In this document: one piece after another, positions 1 to 5,619 of the stretch
Position numbering within the stretch: position 1 is the stretch's first letter
How the letters are laid out: each line of letters begins with the position of its first letter
Notes under the pieces: generated by a model
What the model was told of the DNA's origin: nothing
What the model saw: the letters and a program-made list of their open reading frames with translations, nothing else
Databases searched by the model: none
Made by a program: the position numbers and the translations under genes
Origin: UBA6197 sp047638075
GTDB taxonomy: Bacteria; Pseudomonadota; Alphaproteobacteria; Rhodobacterales; Rhodobacteraceae
Direction of reading: 5' to 3'
Assembly (NCBI RefSeq): GCF_047638075.1
Contig: NZ_JBLJBV010000080.1
Span: 1 to 6,400 of the forward strand
Length of the DNA stretch: 6,400 bases

Positions 1-80
1 AAAATACTCTCGGGGGGGCCGCACCGGTACGGGGCGGCGGGGGCAGACAGCCCCCAGCGTCGGCCCCCCCCTTGTCTGCC
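1..80. repeat. Nested G/C-rich inverted repeats upstream of the NUDIX gene (intergenic repeat element)
   Basis: A perfect 10-bp inverted repeat pairs 12-21 (GGGGGGGCCG) with 61-70. It encloses a second hairpin, GGGGGC (39-44) and GCCCCC (50-55) with a five-base AGACA loop. An imperfect dyad around ACCGGT (19-32, one mismatch) competes with the base of the outer stem. A further 8-bp pairing, GGCAGACA (42-49) with TGTCTGCC (73-80), excludes the inner hairpin. The element begins with AAAATACTC, and this arm plus a GGGGGCAGA hairpin resembles intergenic repeats I recall from Rhodobacteraceae. Read on the minus strand, the stems are followed by GAGTATTTT, so the element could terminate leftward transcription. 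The function is inference; the repeats themselves are visible. Confidence 0.6.
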
Positions 81-107
81 AGCCGCAATTGCAGCACCTT
101 GCACGCC

Positions 108-557
108 ATGAAACCGCGCCCCCCTCGCCTTGCCACCCGCGCGCTGATTCTGCATCAGGATCGGCTGCTGATCGTGAACGCCTATCCCGAAGGTCTCGCG
201 GATCTGTGGTGTGCCCCCGGCGGCGGGGTGAACGGAGGGACCTCGCTACCTGAAAACCTGATCCGCGAAGTCCATGAGGAAACCGGCATCGCCATCACCG
301 TGGGTGCCCCGGCGCTGGTCAACGAATTTCACGACCCCGCCTCGGGGTATCATCAGGTCGATATCTACTTTCGCTGCACTCTGACGGGCCCAATCCCCGA
401 CACATGGACCGACCCCGAGGGCATTGTGACACAGCGCCGTTTCGTCACCCGCCCCGAATTGGCGCTACTGCGCCATAAACCTGACAGCCTTGCGCCCGCA
501 GCCTGGGGGGCCACGGGCGCAATTCTTTATGATCCGCTGGAGGTAATCGTGCGCTGA
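108..557 (+). CDS. NUDIX hydrolase with a variant Nudix box
   Basis: This 149-residue protein is a compact single-domain NUDIX hydrolase, a family that cleaves nucleoside diphosphates linked to another moiety; the substrate cannot be read here. The Nudix box lies at about residues 39-61 (G39, then RE-V-H-EE-T-G-I at 53-61). The metal-binding REVHEE core is intact, but the first glutamate of GX5EX7REUXEE is threonine (T45). A short strand-rich segment precedes the box (ALILHQDRLLIV), as in the fold. I chose ATG 108 because the residues before it, reachable from a TTG at 72, look like translated leader overlapping the inverted repeats. No good Shine-Dalgarno is visible for either start. The gene converges on prs, and its TGA stop directly abuts the prs stop. 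A housekeeping role in cleaning up nucleotides is possible but is inference. Confidence 0.85.
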   Translation: MKPRPPRLATRALILHQDRLLIVNAYPEGLADLWCAPGGGVNGGTSLPENLIREVHEETGIAITVGAPALVNEFHDPASGYHQVDIYFRCTLTGPIPDTWTDPEGIVTQRRFVTRPELALLRHKPDSLAPAAWGATGAILYDPLEVIVR

Positions 558-1577
558 TCAGCTGCGCGAATACAGCCCCTCATAGATCGGACTCAACATT
601 TCCGCATCAAACAGCGACGACACAGAGGTGCCGTTCCAGATATTCATGATTGCCTGAGCAAACAGCGGCGCGGTCGGCACGATGCGGATATTGGCAGCCT
701 TTTTTGTCGCCGCGGTCGCCTCGATCGAATCGGTGATGACCAGTGATTTCATTACCGAGTTGCTGACCCGCTCGACTGCGGGGCCCGAAAGGACACCGTG
801 GGTGATGTAGCTATGCACCTCGGTCGCGCCGCTTTGCACCAGCACTTCGGCGGCCTTGCACAGCGTTCCGGCGGTATCGCAGATATCGTCAACGATGATA
901 CAGGCCTTACCCGACACATCGCCGATAACTATCATTTCGGCAATCTCACCGGCCTTCTCGCGCCGTTTGTCTACAATTGCCAGCGGGCAGCCAATGCGCT
1001 TGGCCAGATCGCGCGCCCGCGCCACGCCGCCAACGTCAGGCGAGATCACCATCACGTCGTCCAGCTTGCCTTTGAAGTGATGCTCAATATCCAGCGCAAA
1101 AATTGGTGCGGCATAAAGGTTGTCCACCGGAATATCGAAAAACCCCTGAATCTGCGCCGCGTGCAAATCCAGCGTCAAAACCCGGTCCACCCCGGCCTCG
1201 GTCAAAAGGTTCGCCACCAGCTTTGCCGAGATTGGCGTACGGGCCTTGGCGCGGCGGTCCTGGCGGGCATAGCCGAAATACGGGATCACCGCCGTAATCC
1301 GGCTTGCCGATGACCGCCGCAGCGCATCGACCATGATCAGCAGTTCCATCAGGTTGTCATTCGCCGGATTCGAGGTTGGCTGGATGATATACATATCCTC
1401 GCCGCGGACATTTTCGAAAACCTCAACGAATATTTCCTGGTCATTGAACCGCTCAACCCGCGCGTCAACCAGCCCGACATTCATGCCTCGGTGCATCGAC
1501 ATGCGCCGCGCGATGGAATTGGCAAGCGTGCGGTTCGCGTTACCGGAGATCAGTTTAGGTTCGGTCATGGCTGGCAT
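558..1577 (-). CDS. prs: Ribose-phosphate pyrophosphokinase (PRPP synthetase)
   Basis: Prs transfers pyrophosphate from ATP to ribose 5-phosphate, giving PRPP for purine, pyrimidine, histidine, tryptophan and NAD synthesis in the cytoplasm. The 339-residue protein carries the full class I signature set: the ATP-binding stretch YFGYARQDR (100-108), the metal-binding DLHAAQIQGFF (137-147), the SPDVGG phosphate/catalytic region (179-184), the flexible catalytic loop around DKRREKAGE (203-211), and the PRPP loop VDDICDTAGT (229-238). The length is slightly above that of the E. coli enzyme because of a short N-terminal extension. ATG 1577 is supported by AAGGA seven bases upstream; a second in-frame ATG at 1568 (MTEPKL) is possible. 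It is transcribed away from the isomerase gene, and no stem-loop terminator follows its stop. Its expected essentiality is family knowledge. Confidence 0.97.
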   Translation of the reverse strand: MPAMTEPKLISGNANRTLANSIARRMSMHRGMNVGLVDARVERFNDQEIFVEVFENVRGEDMYIIQPTSNPANDNLMELLIMVDALRRSSASRITAVIPYFGYARQDRRAKARTPISAKLVANLLTEAGVDRVLTLDLHAAQIQGFFDIPVDNLYAAPIFALDIEHHFKGKLDDVMVISPDVGGVARARDLAKRIGCPLAIVDKRREKAGEIAEMIVIGDVSGKACIIVDDICDTAGTLCKAAEVLVQSGATEVHSYITHGVLSGPAVERVSNSVMKSLVITDSIEATAATKKAANIRIVPTAPLFAQAIMNIWNGTSVSSLFDAEMLSPIYEGLYSRS

Positions 1578-1690
1578 TGGGGCATCCTTGGCAGCACCGG
1601 GAGGCAGCCCCGGCGGATTCGCTCGATTGCACCCCGCTTAGCACCGGGCTAGCCTGCCCGCAAACCTCACACGCGCAAGGATGCGGACCA
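1578..1690. promoter_or_regulatory. Divergent intergenic region with promoters and ribosome binding sites of prs and the isomerase
   Basis: This 113-base region must hold the start signals of both divergent genes. Ribosome binding sites are clear: on the minus strand AAGGA (1585-1589) sits 7 bases before prs, and on the plus strand AAGGA (1677-1681) sits 9 bases before the isomerase. Both lie in the same nonamer, CAAGGATGC, repeated in inverted orientation (1582-1590 and 1676-1684). Promoter boxes are weak: TTGCAC (1627-1632) and TAGCCT (1650-1655) with a 17-base spacer on the plus strand; TTGCGG (1658-1663) and TAAGCG (1635-1640), also 17 apart, on the minus strand. A small dyad, CGGGC/GCCCG (1645-1649 and 1656-1660), overlaps both candidates. 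The promoter calls are tentative. Confidence 0.45.
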
Positions 1691-2302
1691 ATGGCCCAAA
1701 TCGACTACTTTTTTACCCCAATTTCGTCATGGACCTATCTGGCAGGCCATCGGTTGGAAGAAATTGCCGCCCGGCACGGCGCAACAATCACCTACAAACC
1801 CTGCGATCTTTTGGCGCTTGCAGGGCGCACCGGCGGCACCCGGCCCGAAGACCGGCACCCCAGCCGGCTGGCTTATCGCGCGCAGGAACTGGCCCGATGG
1901 TCGGCGCATCTGGGCATGGATCTGACCTTGAAGCCGGCGTTCTTTCCCACCAACCCCGCCCCTGCATCCTATGCGATCATCGCAGCACAAGCGGCGCAGG
2001 AAAAGGGCGCGGCGGGCGATCTGGGCGGGCTGGTACACGGCTTTACCCGCGCCGTCTGGGCCGAAGGGGTCAATATCGCTGATGATAACGTCATCCATGC
2101 GCAGCTTGTCGCAAATGGCTTTGATGCGGGGCTGGCGGATTCGGGGCTGTTCATCGGCGCTGAAACCTACACCCGCAATCTTGAAGAGGCGGTTGAGCGC
2201 GGCGTATTCGGCGCACCCTTCTATATTGTGCGCGATACGGATCAGCGGTTCTGGGGGCAGGATCGGTTGGATTTCCTTGATGCCCATCTGGGGCGCCTTT
2301 GA
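1691..2302 (+). CDS. 2-hydroxychromene-2-carboxylate isomerase-like protein (DsbA-fold, kappa-GST family)
   Basis: This 203-residue protein belongs to the thioredoxin-like DsbA/kappa-class glutathione transferase family that includes 2-hydroxychromene-2-carboxylate isomerase of naphthalene catabolism. Evidence is the N-terminal strand and turn IDYFFTPISSWTYL, with Ser12 or Ser13 in place of the CxxC cysteines and as the expected glutathione-activating residue; a long helical insert; the GVFGAPFYIV segment carrying the cis-proline; and the C-terminal FWGQDRLDFLDAHL typical of the family. ATG 1691 gives the normal family length and has AAGGA nine bases upstream; the frame stays open upstream to 1577 but overlaps the divergent prs start. 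The next gene overlaps its stop by one base, so the two are probably cotranslated. No other aromatic-degradation genes are here, so a general glutathione-dependent isomerase or transferase role is as likely as the named reaction. Confidence 0.88.
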   Translation: MAQIDYFFTPISSWTYLAGHRLEEIAARHGATITYKPCDLLALAGRTGGTRPEDRHPSRLAYRAQELARWSAHLGMDLTLKPAFFPTNPAPASYAIIAAQAAQEKGAAGDLGGLVHGFTRAVWAEGVNIADDNVIHAQLVANGFDAGLADSGLFIGAETYTRNLEEAVERGVFGAPFYIVRDTDQRFWGQDRLDFLDAHLGRL

Positions 2303-3102
2303 TGCCCAAAGGTATCCGGGCAGGCCAACCCACCTTCTGGCAGGTCTTTGGCAGCGGCCCCCGGCCCGCACTGGCAATTCATCCCTCACTTGCCCACTCG
2401 GGGATCTGGGCACCTATTGCCGCCGCCCTGCCAGACCTTACGCTGACCGCATTCGATCTGCCCGGCCACGGCCAAAGCGGCCCCTACGACGGCGCAACAG
2501 ACTACCAAAAGCTCAGCGCCCAGATCGCGGCCAGCTTTATTGACCGCCCGCTGGATCTGATCGGCCACTCTTTTGGCGCAACCGTCGCCCTGCGTCTTGC
2601 CGTCGCCGCCCCCGAGGCTATTCGCACCCTGACCCTGATCGAGCCGGTCTTGTTTGTCGCGGCCAAAGGCACTGACGAATGGGCAGCCTATACCGCCGAT
2701 GAGGCACGATTTTACGCCCTGCTGGACGCCGGCCAGCACGAGGCCGCCACCCGCGAGTTTGTCAGCCGTTGGGGTGCGGGCCAACCCTGGGACACCCTTC
2801 CTGCCCCCGTCCGCGCGACAATGATCCGCCAGATCCAGTTGATCGCTGCCGCAGGTCACGCCAACGCCACCGATCCGGGGCAGATCCTGCGCGACGGCGG
2901 GTTAGAGATGATCGACGCGCCGGTGATGCTGATTGAAGGGGCCAAAAGCCCGCCGATCATTCATATGATCACCAAGGCTATTGCCGCGCGCCTGCCCGAT
3001 GTCGGCGTTGCCCGCGTGCCGGGGGCGGGGCATATGCTGCCCGCAACCCACCCCGCACAGGTAGCCGGGTTGATCGCCGTGAATCTGGAACGGGCGCAGT
3101 AG
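2302..3102 (+). CDS. Alpha/beta hydrolase fold protein
   Basis: This 266-residue protein is a single-domain alpha/beta hydrolase, probably an esterase, lipase or C-C/lactone hydrolase; the substrate is unknown. Visible landmarks are an oxyanion-type HPSL (27-30), FDLPGHGQSG (51-60), the nucleophile elbow GHSFGA with Ser90, a helical cap region (about 120-190), and the catalytic histidine in GAGHM (His244). The usual acid after strand 7 is absent: IEGAKSPP (211-218) has Ser216 where Asp is normal. Glu114 in LIEPVLF, after strand 6, is the likely substitute, as known in some haloalkane dehalogenases. ATG 2302 shares its A with the TGA of the isomerase gene, so the pair is likely translationally coupled; a TTG at 2299 is less likely. 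No signal peptide is visible. The stop lies one base from the converging threonine aldolase stop. Confidence 0.9.
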   Translation: MPKGIRAGQPTFWQVFGSGPRPALAIHPSLAHSGIWAPIAAALPDLTLTAFDLPGHGQSGPYDGATDYQKLSAQIAASFIDRPLDLIGHSFGATVALRLAVAAPEAIRTLTLIEPVLFVAAKGTDEWAAYTADEARFYALLDAGQHEAATREFVSRWGAGQPWDTLPAPVRATMIRQIQLIAAAGHANATDPGQILRDGGLEMIDAPVMLIEGAKSPPIIHMITKAIAARLPDVGVARVPGAGHMLPATHPAQVAGLIAVNLERAQ

Positions 3103-3103
3103 G

Positions 3104-4159
3104 TCAGGCTGGGCTGATCAGGGCCAGAAACTGGTCCACATCCGCATCGGTCGTAGACCAGCTACAGACCAGACGGGCCGACAACGGCGCATCTTGCGGC
3201 CCCTCTAGCGACTGATCAAACGGCCAGAAATAGTAGGCGGCCCCCGCATCATGGGCCCGCTTGTGCCCGGCGCGCGGCCAATGGGCAAAGACGGTATTGC
3301 CCTCGGCCGGGTGGGTCAGGCCAGCGCCCGGCAGGGCCGCGATACCCGCCGAAAGCCGCGCCGCCGCGTGATTTGCGCGCCGGGCCAGATCAAGCCACAG
3401 ACCATCGGCCAGATAAGCCTCCATCTGAGCGGCCAAAAAACGATGCTTGGAAAACAGATGCCCGCCCCGTTTGCGGCGCAGCTCAAACTCCCACGCTTTG
3501 GCGGGGTCGAAGATGATCACCGCCTCAACGCCCATACAACCGTTTTTCGTGCCCCCGAATGACAGCACATCAACCCCGGCTTTCCACGTCATTTCAGCAG
3601 GGCTGCACCCCGCCGTCACCAGCGCATTGGCGAAACGCGCACCATCCATATGCACCGGAAGCCCAAACTCACGCGCGACAGCCGTCAGCGACGCCACCTC
3701 TGACGCGTTGTAAACAGTGCCATTTTCCGTCGCATTGGTGATCGAGACCATGCCGCGCTGCACGTTGTGCACCCCAGCCCTTGCGGAATGGGCAATCGCC
3801 GCGCGCAGATTTTCCGAATCCATCTTTGCATGCGCGCCCTCGATCAGCACCAGTTTGGCGCCGCCGGTATAAAACTCAGGCGCGCCGCATTCGTCCTCTT
3901 CGATATGCGCGTTGCGGTGGCAAAAGATTGCGCCCCATGGCTGGGTCAGCACGGCGCATGACAGCGCATTGGCTGCGGTGCCGGTCGCCACCAGATAGAC
4001 CGCCGCCTTCGGGGCCTCAAACAGATCGCGCAGCTGGGCACGCACCCGCGCCATGATCGGATCGCTGCCGTAGGGCATCGCAAAACCGGTATTGGCAGCG
4101 GCAAGTGCCGCCATGATTTCGGGGGCGGCGGCAGAGCTGTTGTCGGACGCAAAATTCAT
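3104..4159 (-). CDS. ltaE: Low-specificity L-threonine aldolase
   Basis: This 351-residue PLP-dependent aldolase cleaves L-threonine and L-allo-threonine to glycine and acetaldehyde, and can act on other beta-hydroxy amino acids. It has the beta-eliminating lyase/threonine aldolase pattern throughout: FASDNSSAA at the start; VATGTAANA (57-65) binding the cofactor phosphate; His85 in RNAHIEEDE, the residue that stacks on the PLP ring; HMDGARFANA (170-179), with Asp172 and Arg175 contacting the cofactor; and SFGGTKNG (200-207), with Lys205 as the Schiff-base lysine. A C-terminal RLVCSWSTTDADVDQF matches the substrate-carboxylate region. ATG 4159 overlaps the TGA of the upstream cysteine-cluster gene (ATGA), and GAGGA sits six bases before it inside that gene, so coupling is likely. 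It is the last gene of the minus-strand block. Confidence 0.93.
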   Translation of the reverse strand: MNFASDNSSAAAPEIMAALAAANTGFAMPYGSDPIMARVRAQLRDLFEAPKAAVYLVATGTAANALSCAVLTQPWGAIFCHRNAHIEEDECGAPEFYTGGAKLVLIEGAHAKMDSENLRAAIAHSARAGVHNVQRGMVSITNATENGTVYNASEVASLTAVAREFGLPVHMDGARFANALVTAGCSPAEMTWKAGVDVLSFGGTKNGCMGVEAVIIFDPAKAWEFELRRKRGGHLFSKHRFLAAQMEAYLADGLWLDLARRANHAAARLSAGIAALPGAGLTHPAEGNTVFAHWPRAGHKRAHDAGAAYYFWPFDQSLEGPQDAPLSARLVCSWSTTDADVDQFLALISPA

Positions 4160-4617
4160 GACAGATCCTCAATCGTGTAGTCTTCCCAATCTTCTTCCCC
4201 GATCTCGGCTTCGGACACTGTCCAGCCCCGGACCGAGACCCCCGCCCGATGCACCGATTCCGGGTCGCCGGAAATCAGTGGGTGCCAGTCGAACAGCGGT
4301 TTTCCATCAAACCGCAACCGGTAGGCACATGTTGCGGGCATCCAATAGGCGATATCGGCTATATTCTTGGGCGACAGGCGCACACATTCGGGCACATATT
4401 GGTGACGGTTCTCGTAATTTGTGCAGCGGCATGTATCGCCATCCAGCAGGCGGCAGGCAACGCGGGTAAATTCAACCTCGCCAGTGTCTTCATATTCGAT
4501 CTTGTTCAGACAGCATTTACCGCAACCATCACAAAGCGCCTCCCATTCGGTCGGGGTCAGCGTCGCTAGCGGCAACGTCCAGAATTCGGGGCGCAGAGTC
4601 GGGGGTGGTTTTTTCAT
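4156..4617 (-). CDS. YcgN-like (UPF0260) YkgJ-family cysteine-cluster protein
   Basis: This 153-residue cytoplasmic protein matches the YcgN/UPF0260 branch of the YkgJ CxxCxxCC family, named as possible zinc- or iron-chelating proteins but without an established function. It opens with FWTLPLATLTPTEWEALCDGC-like sequence and holds nine cysteines: C29, C32, C35 and C36 in the CDGCGKCC cluster, then C55, C63, C65, C78 and C97, spaced as in E. coli YcgN (VACR, C-x-C, Y-x-P-x-C, TCAYR). Conserved FDWHPL (109-114) and VSVRG (127-131) follow, then an acidic C-terminus. ATG 4617 is preferred over a TTG at 4635 because family members start near here. Its only Shine-Dalgarno-like sequence, GCAGG, can be paired in a small hairpin. 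It sits between ribF and ltaE; redox or metal handling is inference. Confidence 0.9.
   Translation of the reverse strand: MKKPPPTLRPEFWTLPLATLTPTEWEALCDGCGKCCLNKIEYEDTGEVEFTRVACRLLDGDTCRCTNYENRHQYVPECVRLSPKNIADIAYWMPATCAYRLRFDGKPLFDWHPLISGDPESVHRAGVSVRGWTVSEAEIGEEDWEDYTIEDLS
4166..4170 (-). promoter_or_regulatory. Ribosome binding site of ltaE inside the preceding gene
   Basis: GAGGA on the minus strand lies six bases upstream of the ltaE ATG at 4159, within the last codons of the cysteine-cluster gene. With the ATGA stop/start overlap it fixes the ltaE start and indicates translational coupling. It is the clearest Shine-Dalgarno in the minus-strand block. Confidence 0.75.
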
Positions 4618-4625
4618 TGCCGCAA

Positions 4626-4640
4626 CCTGCCGCAAGCAGG
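4626..4640 (-). promoter_or_regulatory. Small hairpin covering the likely ribosome binding site of the cysteine-cluster gene
   Basis: On the minus strand CCTGC (4636-4640) pairs with GCAGG (4626-4630) across a five-base loop. GCAGG is the best Shine-Dalgarno candidate for the ATG at 4617, eight bases away. The 39-base gap between ribF and this gene thus holds a structure that could reduce independent initiation. The pairing is visible; the effect is inference. Confidence 0.35.
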
Positions 4641-4656
4641 GCGAAATGGAAAGGGG

Positions 4657-5583
4657 TTACAGTGCCGCCAAAACCGCACGCGCATCGGTACAATCCTTGG
4701 CCATCTGCGCCATCAATGCAGGCAGGCCATCAAACTTCAACTCTGGGCGAAGGTAATCAACAAAGGCTACCGATAAGTGTTTGCCATAAAGATCGCCTTC
4801 AAAATCAAAGAGAAGGGTTTCAAGATTGGGTTGGTTTTCGCCAAACATCGGCCGCACGCCCAGGCTTGCCGCCCCGGCGTAACTGCCGGCCTGCGGGCCG
4901 GTCAGCACATCGACCTTGACCGCGTAGACCCCTTGTTTGGGCAGGTGCAGCCCCTGCACACCCATATTGGCGGTGGGAAACCCCAAGGCGCGGCCCCGTT
5001 TTTCACCGTGAATCACCTCACCCTCGATCCGGTGCCAATGCCCAAGCATCGCGGCCGCATCGCGCGCACGGCCGTCGGCCAGCGCCTCACGAATAGCCGT
5101 CGAGGATATCTCCAACCCGCCGACCTGCAGCAGCGGCGCAATGGTGACGCCAAAGCCGTAGAGCGCGCCGAATTCACGCAGCATTTCGGCGCTACCCTTA
5201 CGATCCTTGCCATAGCGGAAATCGGCGCCAACGGTCACATGGGCAACACCCAACCCCTGCCAAAGCACATCGCGGGCAAAACTCTCGGCCGACATCCCTG
5301 CGAGGTCAGGACCAAAGGGCAATTCGTAAAGCATCGCCACGCCTAGCTTTTGCATACGATGTGCCCGTGCCTGGGCATTCATCAACCGAAACGCGGGGGC
5401 CTTGGGGGCAAAATACTCGCGCGGATGAGGTTCAAATGTCACGACGCCCAAAGGCGCCGTTTCAGCCGCCGCAAGGCCAATTACCGAACGATGGCCAAGA
5501 TGCACGCCATCAAAATTGCCCATCGCAATCGAGGCGCCTTGCGCGGCTTTGCCAAGCCCCTGCCAGTGGGTGAATATCTGCAT
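4657..5583 (-). CDS. ribF: Bifunctional riboflavin kinase / FAD synthetase
   Basis: RibF phosphorylates riboflavin to FMN and adenylylates FMN to FAD in the cytoplasm. At 308 residues it has the usual two-domain length. The N-terminal nucleotidyltransferase half shows IAMGNFDGVHLGH (19-31, with the HxGH-type ATP motif), TFEPHPREYF (49-58), VGADFRYGKDRKG (118-130) and ISSTAIREAL (159-168). The C-terminal flavokinase half shows GEKRGRALGFPTAN (193-206, including the PTAN metal/ATP motif), SLGVRPMFG (240-248) and ETLLFDFEGDLYG (255-267), with Glu255 as the expected catalytic base. The start gives a complete N-terminus, though the ribosome binding site is weak (GGGGA two bases before ATG). It lies 36 bases after the MaoC-like gene and 39 before the cysteine-cluster gene, with no FMN riboswitch visible. 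Confidence 0.96.
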   Translation of the reverse strand: MQIFTHWQGLGKAAQGASIAMGNFDGVHLGHRSVIGLAAAETAPLGVVTFEPHPREYFAPKAPAFRLMNAQARAHRMQKLGVAMLYELPFGPDLAGMSAESFARDVLWQGLGVAHVTVGADFRYGKDRKGSAEMLREFGALYGFGVTIAPLLQVGGLEISSTAIREALADGRARDAAAMLGHWHRIEGEVIHGEKRGRALGFPTANMGVQGLHLPKQGVYAVKVDVLTGPQAGSYAGAASLGVRPMFGENQPNLETLLFDFEGDLYGKHLSVAFVDYLRPELKFDGLPALMAQMAKDCTDARAVLAAL

Positions 5584-5600
5584 GGTCCCCGCGTAAGTCT

Positions 5601-5616
5601 GGCGGGATGGCCCGCC
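5601..5616 (-). other. Hairpin between the MaoC-like gene and ribF
   Basis: GGCGGG (5601-5606) and CCCGCC (5611-5616) form a perfect 6-bp stem with a four-base loop in the 36-base intergenic gap. No T-tract follows on the minus strand, so it is not an intrinsic terminator. It could mark an mRNA processing or stability boundary between the two genes, which is inference. Confidence 0.4.
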
Positions 5617-5619
5617 CGG

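Noticed and set aside
798..1313. Plus-strand open frame within prs
   Set aside because: It lies fully antisense to the strongly conserved PRPP synthetase, and its translation has no family features.
1727..2413. Long open frame on the minus strand opposite the isomerase gene
   Set aside because: It is antisense to a clear DsbA-fold protein and crosses two genes. Its translation shows no recognisable domain; long antisense frames are expected in GC-rich DNA.
2386..2859. Minus-strand open frame inside the alpha/beta hydrolase gene
   Set aside because: It is a shadow of the hydrolase, whose serine and histidine motifs are intact on the plus strand.
5584..5619. FMN riboswitch upstream of ribF
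   Set aside because: The gap is only 36 bases, far too short for an RFN element, and only one simple hairpin is present.
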